Shown: positions 1 to 4,315 of the stretch, piece after piece
Numbering within the stretch: the first letter of the stretch is position 1
Layout of the letters: each line of letters starts with the position of its first letter
Source: Deltaproteobacteria bacterium
GTDB taxonomy: Bacteria; Myxococcota_A; UBA796; UBA2385
DNA: 5,804 bases
Direction: 5' to 3'
NCBI GenBank assembly: GCA_016845285.1
Contig: JAERSX010000987.1
Coordinates: forward strand, 1-5,804
Notes under the pieces: generated by a model
Told to the model about the DNA's origin: nothing
Databases searched by the model: none
What the model saw: the letters and a program-made list of their open reading frames with translations, nothing else
Program-made: the position numbers and the translations under genes

Positions 1-108
1 ATCGTCGACGGTGCTGCGCGCATCGTGGACCCCTTCTTCGACGGCCTGGCCACGGGCAAGCACGTGTGGGGCCAGTTCCTGAAGGACTACAAGGTCACAG
101 ACTGGTAA
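1..108 (+). CDS. 3' end of an unidentified protein-coding gene (partial)
   Basis: The first frame is open from base 1 to a TAA stop at 106-108 and encodes the last 35 residues of a protein, ending ...KDYKVTDW. About 32 of the 35 codons end in G or C, matching the bias of the clear genes in the window, so this is very likely real coding sequence and not a chance open frame. The fragment has no motif I can assign: it is mixed hydrophobic and charged, rich in aromatic residues (FF, VWG, DYK, W), and looks like the end of a soluble globular protein. The stop lies 10 bp before the start of the RbgA-like gene. The AAGGGG that probably serves as that gene's ribosome binding site overlaps the stop codon, so the two are likely co-transcribed and perhaps translationally coupled. 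Function unknown. Confidence 0.65.
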   Translation: MVDGAARIVDPFFDGLATGKHVWGQFLKDYKVTDW

Positions 109-118
109 GGGGCCACCG

Positions 119-1003
119 ATGAGATCGATCAACTGGTACCCGGGCCACATGAACAAGGCCCGCCGAGAGATCGGCCAGGCCATGCGCAAGGTGGACCTCG
201 TCATCGAGGTGCTGGACGCGCGGATTCCCTGGAGCAGCGAGAACCCGCTCGTGGCCGGACTCCGCGGCGAGACGCCCTGTCTCAAGCTCCTCCACAAGCG
301 CGATCTGGCCGACCAGGCCGTGACCGGCCACTGGCTCACCTGGCTCGAAGCACACCGCGGCATCCGCGCCCTCGACCTCTCTCGTGACGAGCCAGCTCGC
401 GTGCGGGAGGTCTTGACCCTGGGCCGCGCCATGGTGGGCCCCCGGCCGCCTGAGAAGCCCATCCACGCCATGATCCTGGGCATCCCCAACGTGGGCAAGT
501 CCACGCTCATCAACCTGCTGGCCGGTCGCACGGTGGCCAAGACCGCCAACAAGCCGGCGGTCACGCGCATGCAGCAGCGGGTCCGCCTCGCCGCAGACCT
601 CACCCTCATCGACACGCCCGGGTTCCTCTGGCCCAAGCTGAGCCCCCCCGAGTGTGGCTACCGCCTGGCCGCGACCGGGGCGGTGCGGGACGCCGTGGTC
701 GCTCTCGACGAGGTGGCATTCTTCGCCGCAGCAGAGCTCCGCCGGCGCTATCCGGAGCTGCTCCGAGAGCGCTACGGACTCGACGAGCTCCCCGAGGAGA
801 CGACCGAGCTCATGGAGGCCCTGGCCGCCCGCCGTGGCTGTGTCGGACGGCGTGGGATGGTCAACTACCACCGCATCTCCGAGATCCTGCTCGGCGAGCT
901 CCGGCGCGGCAAGCTCGGCCGGCTCAGCCTGGAGACCCCAGCGGACGTGCCCGCACAGCCCGACGAAGAGGGGCCAAGTGCAGCGTCTGACACGGCTCCG
1001 TGA
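119..1003 (+). CDS. rbgA: Ribosome biogenesis GTPase of the RbgA/YlqF family (circularly permuted GTPase)
   Basis: This 294-residue protein is a cytoplasmic GTPase of the family that drives late assembly of the 50S ribosomal subunit. The N-terminal WYPGHMNKA (residues 6-14) is the family hallmark; His10 corresponds to the catalytic His9 described for Bacillus subtilis RbgA. The GTPase motifs come in the permuted order G4-G5-G1-G2-G3: G4 at 59-62, a G5-like LDLS near 85-88, the P-loop GIPNVGKST at 121-129, the G2 Thr149 in a PAVTRMQQ context, and G3 DTPG at 165-168. The C-terminal part (about 180-272) carries the family's RNA-binding helical region, with MVNYHRISEILL and GKLGRLSLE recognisable. 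Length is close to the usual 280-320. The ATG at 119 follows AAGGGG (107-112), and this start keeps the conserved N-terminus. One oddity: G4 reads HKRD instead of NKxD. The acidic/Pro/Ser tail after residue 273 looks like a disordered extension. Family assignment is firm; normal activity is inferred. Confidence 0.94.
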   Translation: MRSINWYPGHMNKARREIGQAMRKVDLVIEVLDARIPWSSENPLVAGLRGETPCLKLLHKRDLADQAVTGHWLTWLEAHRGIRALDLSRDEPARVREVLTLGRAMVGPRPPEKPIHAMILGIPNVGKSTLINLLAGRTVAKTANKPAVTRMQQRVRLAADLTLIDTPGFLWPKLSPPECGYRLAATGAVRDAVVALDEVAFFAAAELRRRYPELLRERYGLDELPEETTELMEALAARRGCVGRRGMVNYHRISEILLGELRRGKLGRLSLETPADVPAQPDEEGPSAASDTAP

Positions 1004-1005
1004 CA

Positions 1006-1032
1006 ACAGGGTGTCGACCCCGTAAGCCCTGT
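1006..1032 (+). terminator. Possible weak hairpin after the RbgA gene
   Basis: Two bases after the GTPase stop, ACAGGG (1006-1011) can pair with CCCTGT (1027-1032) across a 15-nt loop. An alternative inner stem GGGT/ACCC (1009-1012 with 1017-1020) is also possible. No T-run follows, so a classical Rho-independent terminator is not supported. It could be a Rho-dependent end, an mRNA-stabilising 3' stem, or chance in GC-rich DNA. The rest of the 97-bp gap to the next gene shows no convincing promoter. Confidence 0.25.
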
Positions 1033-1100
1033 GTGAGAGGGACCGAAACCGGTGTCGGGTTGGGACCTCCTTGGGTTAGCTTTGGCATCTTGGAGGGCTC

Positions 1101-1523
1101 ATGAAGCCGCTGCGAACGCTCTGCCTGCTGCTCCCGTTGACGGCCTGCGGCACCTCGTCTCTCGAGGGCGACTGGGACGGCGAGATCGACTGCGACGGAG
1201 CTGGACAGCTCGGCATCGAGCTCGAGGTCGACGACGAGGACGACTGGGAGTACGAGGCCAACGGCACCATCGAGCGTCTGCTCATCGACGGCGAAGAGAC
1301 CGAGATCGCACTCCGCTGGGAGCTCTGGCAGCCAAAGACGTACGGCGGCATGGTGGTCGAGATAGACGCTGACTGTATGGCCGTGCCCGTCGAAGGCGAA
1401 GCCTGGGCCCTCGACTGCGACGACTTCGACGAGATCGGCTGGGACGGTGCCGACGAGATGGAGACCGAGATCGAAGACTTCCTCGGCTCAGGCACCGACT
1501 GCACCATGACCCTCGAGCGCTGA
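1101..1523 (+). CDS. Small, very acidic exported lipoprotein of unknown function
   Basis: The 140-residue product begins with a lipoprotein signal peptide: Lys2 and Arg5, a Leu-rich core, and the lipobox LTAC at 13-16, giving a predicted lipidated Cys16. Gly17 at +2 is not the Asp that causes inner-membrane retention in enterobacteria, so outer-membrane placement is plausible. The mature part is extremely acidic: roughly 40 of 125 residues are Asp or Glu, against about four Lys/Arg. It has four further cysteines (31, 92, 106, 134) that could form two disulphides. The opening LEGDWDGEI and the alternating pattern suggest a small beta-rich fold; a calycin-like barrel is one guess, but I do not recognise a family. 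GGAGGG at 1092-1097 is a strong ribosome binding site just before the ATG. The protease gene starts 60 bp downstream on the same strand, so co-expression is plausible. The lipobox and start are well supported; the function is not known. Confidence 0.8.
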   Translation: MKPLRTLCLLLPLTACGTSSLEGDWDGEIDCDGAGQLGIELEVDDEDDWEYEANGTIERLLIDGEETEIALRWELWQPKTYGGMVVEIDADCMAVPVEGEAWALDCDDFDEIGWDGADEMETEIEDFLGSGTDCTMTLER

Positions 1524-1583
1524 ACCTTCTCTTGAGAACTCCCGGGGACCTCACCACAGAGCCCCACACTCCCGGAGCCCCCC

Positions 1584-2585
1584 ATGCTCACCACCGCTCT
1601 CCTCATGCTCTCCGTAGCATCCGCCCAGAACATCATCGGCGGCACCTCGAGCGACATCCGCCAGGTCGGCGCGCTCGTGGCCCTCGACAGCAACGGCTCC
1701 GGCTACGACTTCTGCTCGGGCACGCTCATCAAGAGCAAGTGGGTTCTCACCGCCGCGCACTGCATCGAAGCCGTGGACGAGGCCGATCGCTACGGCTACG
1801 ACACCTACTTCGTGGTCGCCGACGACGTCTACTCCGGTAGCTGGGACGACTACGCCAAGGCCACCGACTGGATCGAGCATCCCCAGTACGACAACGTCTA
1901 CCTCTACAACGACATCGGCCTGCTCGAGCTCGGCTCGTCCATCGGCGTGTCGGGGATGACGCTCAACACCGACTCGGTCAAGAACTCCTGGGTCGGCGAC
2001 GACATCACCTTCGTCGGCTACGGCATGACCAGCGACAGCGGCGGGGGCGGCGACCGACGCACCGTCGACGTGCCCATCTACACCTACGACAGCTACTTCA
2101 TCATCACCCTCGACCCCAACGGTGAGAAGAACATCTGCTCGGGCGACTCGGGTGGCGGCGCGCTGATGCAAGACGGAGGCAGCTGGGAGATCGTGGGCGT
2201 CAACTCCTTCGGCTACGACATCTACGGTGGCAGCACCTACTGCGAAGGTGAGGGCGCAGCCGCCGGTGTGGTCCGGGTCGACAAGTACATCTCCTGGATC
2301 GAGGGCTACGTGGGCTCGACCGAGGGAGATGCCGACACCGACTCCGACACCGACTCCGACACCGACTCCGACACCGACGCCGACACCGACACCGACACCG
2401 ACTCGGACACCGACGCCGACAGCGACAGCGACAGCGACAGCGACAGCGATGTCGGTCGCCGGGCCTTCGGTGAAGCCGAAGCTGCCGAGTACCCGTCGGC
2501 CTGCGCCACAGCCCCCCTGATGAGTGCTCCTCTCTGGCTGGCCGGCATCCTGGGCCTCATCCGCCGCAGAGACACGGCGGCGTAG
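1584..2585 (+). CDS. Secreted trypsin-fold serine protease (S1) with Asp-rich linker and MYXO-CTERM-like anchor
   Basis: This 333-residue exported endopeptidase has the chymotrypsin fold. A short signal peptide (1-14, ending VASA) is followed by the S1 N-terminus IIGGT at 17-21. The catalytic triad is His59 (TAAHC), Asp110 (NDIGLLEL) and Ser189 (GDSGG). Cysteine pairs 44/60 and 185/220 match conserved S1 disulphides. The residue aligned with chymotrypsin position 189, at the base of the specificity pocket, is Asn183, not the Asp of trypsin, so Arg/Lys specificity should not be assumed. SFG (208-210) matches the SWG substrate strand. After the domain (about residue 243) come an Asp-X repeat linker (249-289) and a tail with Cys307, a hydrophobic stretch (311-326) and RRR (327-329), the layout of a MYXO-CTERM sorting signal. 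In Myxococcus this signal is known to direct proteins to the cell surface with processing by a myxosortase. The ATG at 1584 is the only possible start after an in-frame stop at 1533; GGAG (1574-1577) precedes it. Confidence 0.94.
   Translation: MLTTALLMLSVASAQNIIGGTSSDIRQVGALVALDSNGSGYDFCSGTLIKSKWVLTAAHCIEAVDEADRYGYDTYFVVADDVYSGSWDDYAKATDWIEHPQYDNVYLYNDIGLLELGSSIGVSGMTLNTDSVKNSWVGDDITFVGYGMTSDSGGGGDRRTVDVPIYTYDSYFIITLDPNGEKNICSGDSGGGALMQDGGSWEIVGVNSFGYDIYGGSTYCEGEGAAAGVVRVDKYISWIEGYVGSTEGDADTDSDTDSDTDSDTDADTDTDTDSDTDADSDSDSDSDSDVGRRAFGEAEAAEYPSACATAPLMSAPLWLAGILGLIRRRDTAA
2328..2450 (+). repeat. In-gene tandem repeat encoding an Asp-Thr/Asp-Ser linker
   Basis: A 6-bp unit, GAC followed by ACC, TCC, GCC or AGC, runs in frame through the protease gene and gives 21 Asp residues alternating with 20 Thr, Ser or Ala. 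Two sub-blocks are visible. GACACCGACTCC is repeated three times exactly (2334-2369), with a variant fourth copy to 2381. GACAGC is repeated five times exactly (2418-2447). The linker is hydrophilic and probably disordered, spacing the catalytic domain from the C-terminal anchor. Because the unit is a multiple of three, slippage changes its length without breaking the frame. Both the other forward frames and the reverse strand stay open here as artificial TP, VG or SVSE repeats. Confidence 0.93.
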
Positions 2586-2615
2586 GACCGGCCCAGGTGT
2601 GAAGACTGGGGCTCC

Positions 2616-2654
2616 TCGAGGGCGAGCGGAAGGCTGCAGCCAGGTCGCCCTTGG
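2616..2654 (+). terminator. Candidate hairpin downstream of the protease gene
   Basis: Thirty bases after the protease stop, TCGAGGGCGA (2616-2625) can pair with TCGCCCTTGG (2645-2654) through ten base pairs, two of them G-T. Inside it lies the perfect palindrome GGCTGCAGCC (2632-2641). A C-rich run follows, not a T-run, so this is a structural candidate for transcript termination or 3' end protection and not a textbook intrinsic terminator. Confidence 0.4.
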
Positions 2655-2671
2655 CCCTCCCCCCAGCCCGC

Positions 2672-2698
2672 TTGACATGGTCATGACATACTGACCAC
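2672..2698 (+). promoter_or_regulatory. Possible promoter/operator directly before the FG-GAP lipoprotein gene
   Basis: TTGACA (2672-2677) matches the bacterial -35 consensus. It overlaps a direct repeat, TGACAT at 2673-2678 and again at 2684-2689, with an 11-bp period (one helical turn), and a third TGAC occurs at 2692-2695. TGAC-ATG-GTCA (2673-2683) is also a short inverted repeat. The only -10-like word, CATACT (2687-2692), is just 9 bp from TTGACA, so the pair does not make a normal sigma-70 promoter. The layout fits a regulator binding site better than a simple promoter. The stretch is visibly AT-richer than its surroundings. Confidence 0.3.
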
Positions 2699-4315
2699 AT
2701 GGGCATTCGCCTCACCGCATGGCTGACCCTCTGCATAGGCGCCTGTCAGGGCGAGCCCGTCTACGGGCCAGCCTGGAACGACTCGACTGGCTCGAGGGAC
2801 ACAGGGGCCGAGACAGCCTGCCCGGCATTCGCGCTGGTGCTGAGTCAGGAGCTCGTGGGAGATGACCTCGCGAGCCACGTGCTCCCCGACTACGTCGAAG
2901 ACCCGTCGTACACGGGGCCAGGCCTCGCGGTCTACGACCACGACGACGATGGCGATCTCGACGTGGCCCTCGCCACCGAGATCTCCGACACCCTCATCCT
3001 GGAGAACCTGGGCGACGGCACGCTGAGCACCGGCTGGATCCCTCTTCCGCCAGCCCAGGCCCTCGCCGCGGGTGATGTGGACGGCGACGGCCGCGAGGAC
3101 CTCTTCATGGGTCGGCGCGAGGGCCACAGCGACACCCTGGTCCTGGCGGCCGAAGACAGCGATGATATCGAGGTCTTCGACTCCTTTGGCTTCACCACGG
3201 GCGGCTCCTTCGCCGATCCGGACGGTGATGGACAGCTCGATCTCGCCATCTCCCGCCACTTGGGCGAATTCGACCCTGTCCAGATCGCCGCCGGCGAGCT
3301 CACTGGCGGTGGAAACCGAGTGCTCCGCCAGGACCAAATGGTCTTCGAGGTCGACGATGAGGCCCTTCCCGACGAGCTCCTCGACGCCACCTCCTTCCAG
3401 GCCCTGTGGTTCGATGCCGACGGAGACCTCGATGTCGATCTCTACTGGGTGAACGACTTCGGATGGTGGACCCACAGCAACCGCCTCATGATGAACGAGG
3501 GCGACGGCACCCTGGCCCACCCCGAAGACTCGGGCGCCGAGCTGGCAGCTGCCACCATGGGCGTCAGCGCCGGCGACATCGACGGAGATGGGGCCCACGA
3601 CCTCTTCCTGTCAGACGCTGGCAGCCCAGATGTGCTGCTGGGCGACGGAGGTGGGGGGTTCTACGAGGCCACCGCCGCGCTGACAGCCACTCTTCCGATG
3701 ACCGAGGATCGCGTCAGCTCGTGGGGCACCGCCATCGTCGACCTCGACCTCGATGGACGCGCTGAGTTGGTCGCAATGTACGGGCCCATCAACTTCAGCG
3801 AGACACACGTCGAGAACACGGGGGTGGTGCTGCCCAATGGCTCCGAGATCATCGACCCCCTCGCCCAGCGTGATGCCATCCTTCAGCAGCAGCCCGACGG
3901 CACCTTCGTGGACGTCTCGACCGAGGTGGGCTTCGACTCCGACGACATCGGCCGGGCCGTCGTGCCCGCCGACCTCGATGGTGACGGGCGCCCTGAACTC
4001 CTCAGCACCGGCTGGATCGACCTCGACACCCCCTTCCTGCGGACCTGGACCGTGGAGGGTGGCTGCCCGGAGGGCCTGACCGTGCGCATCGACAACGGCG
4101 CGCTCCACCAGGGCGCACGGCTACGGGTGGAGCGCGATGGCGAGGAGAGCCTGCACCCGCTTTCCATGGGCGCCGCCTTCTCGAGCGGCCCGCTCGCCAT
4201 CAGCATCCCCGTGGGCGAAGACGGCCTGATCAACACCCTCTCGGTCGAGCTCCCAGACGGTCGGAGCCTCGACTACACCGAGCTCGACCCGGGCGAGCTC
4301 GTGGTCCGCCCCTGA
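2699..4315 (+). CDS. Lipoprotein with seven-loop FG-GAP/VCBS beta-propeller and ASPIC/UnbV-like C-terminal domain
   Basis: This 538-residue exported protein starts with a lipoprotein signal peptide (Arg4, hydrophobic core, lipobox IGAC at 13-16, lipidated Cys16). A Ser/Thr/Asp-rich spacer leads to a propeller. Seven calcium-loop motifs of the DxDxDG type are visible near residues 80-88, 126-134, 173-181, 239-247, 293-301, 348-356 and 425-433, spaced 46-77 residues apart, as expected for seven blades like an integrin-type FG-GAP propeller. Residues about 458-538 (GARLRVERDGEE, then VELPDGRSLDYTEL) resemble the ASPIC/UnbV domain, which often follows such propellers in CRTAC1-like bacterial proteins. 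Such proteins are usually assigned to adhesion or ligand binding; no enzymatic residues are evident and the ligand is unknown. An in-frame TGA at 2684-2686 and the intact lipobox fix the ATG at 2699, yet no Shine-Dalgarno-like purine run precedes it. Its 3' end overlaps the convergent kinase gene by 43 bp. Confidence 0.92.
   Translation: MGIRLTAWLTLCIGACQGEPVYGPAWNDSTGSRDTGAETACPAFALVLSQELVGDDLASHVLPDYVEDPSYTGPGLAVYDHDDDGDLDVALATEISDTLILENLGDGTLSTGWIPLPPAQALAAGDVDGDGREDLFMGRREGHSDTLVLAAEDSDDIEVFDSFGFTTGGSFADPDGDGQLDLAISRHLGEFDPVQIAAGELTGGGNRVLRQDQMVFEVDDEALPDELLDATSFQALWFDADGDLDVDLYWVNDFGWWTHSNRLMMNEGDGTLAHPEDSGAELAAATMGVSAGDIDGDGAHDLFLSDAGSPDVLLGDGGGGFYEATAALTATLPMTEDRVSSWGTAIVDLDLDGRAELVAMYGPINFSETHVENTGVVLPNGSEIIDPLAQRDAILQQQPDGTFVDVSTEVGFDSDDIGRAVVPADLDGDGRPELLSTGWIDLDTPFLRTWTVEGGCPEGLTVRIDNGALHQGARLRVERDGEESLHPLSMGAAFSSGPLAISIPVGEDGLINTLSVELPDGRSLDYTELDPGELVVRP

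Noticed and set aside
95..1006. Long reverse-strand open frame (303 codons) opposite the RbgA gene
   Set aside because: It mirrors a strongly supported conserved GTPase gene. High GC at third positions leaves antisense frames open, and the product has no recognisable domain.
1060..1090. Possible sigma-70 promoter before the small lipoprotein (TTGGGA with TAGCTT)
   Set aside because: The spacing is about 11 bp and both boxes are poor matches; not better than chance.
2328..2450. Possible CRISPR array or noncoding satellite
   Set aside because: Units are 6 bp, contiguous, without unique spacers and perfectly in frame with the protease, so this is a protein-coding repeat.
2227..2520. Forward open frame with a Thr-Pro repeat resembling a mucin-like linker
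   Set aside because: It is the +1-shifted reading of the protease linker, with no start signal or flanking domain.
1551..2684. 377-codon reverse-strand open frame opposite the protease, with long VAVAVG/VGVGVG runs
   Set aside because: The Val-Gly run is the antisense reading of the Asp-Thr/Ser repeat. The forward frame has a full catalytic triad, signal peptide and ribosome binding site.
2681..3598. 305-codon reverse-strand open frame opposite the FG-GAP gene
   Set aside because: It is antisense to regularly spaced calcium-loop motifs and has no domain of its own; composition is explained by GC-rich codon bias.
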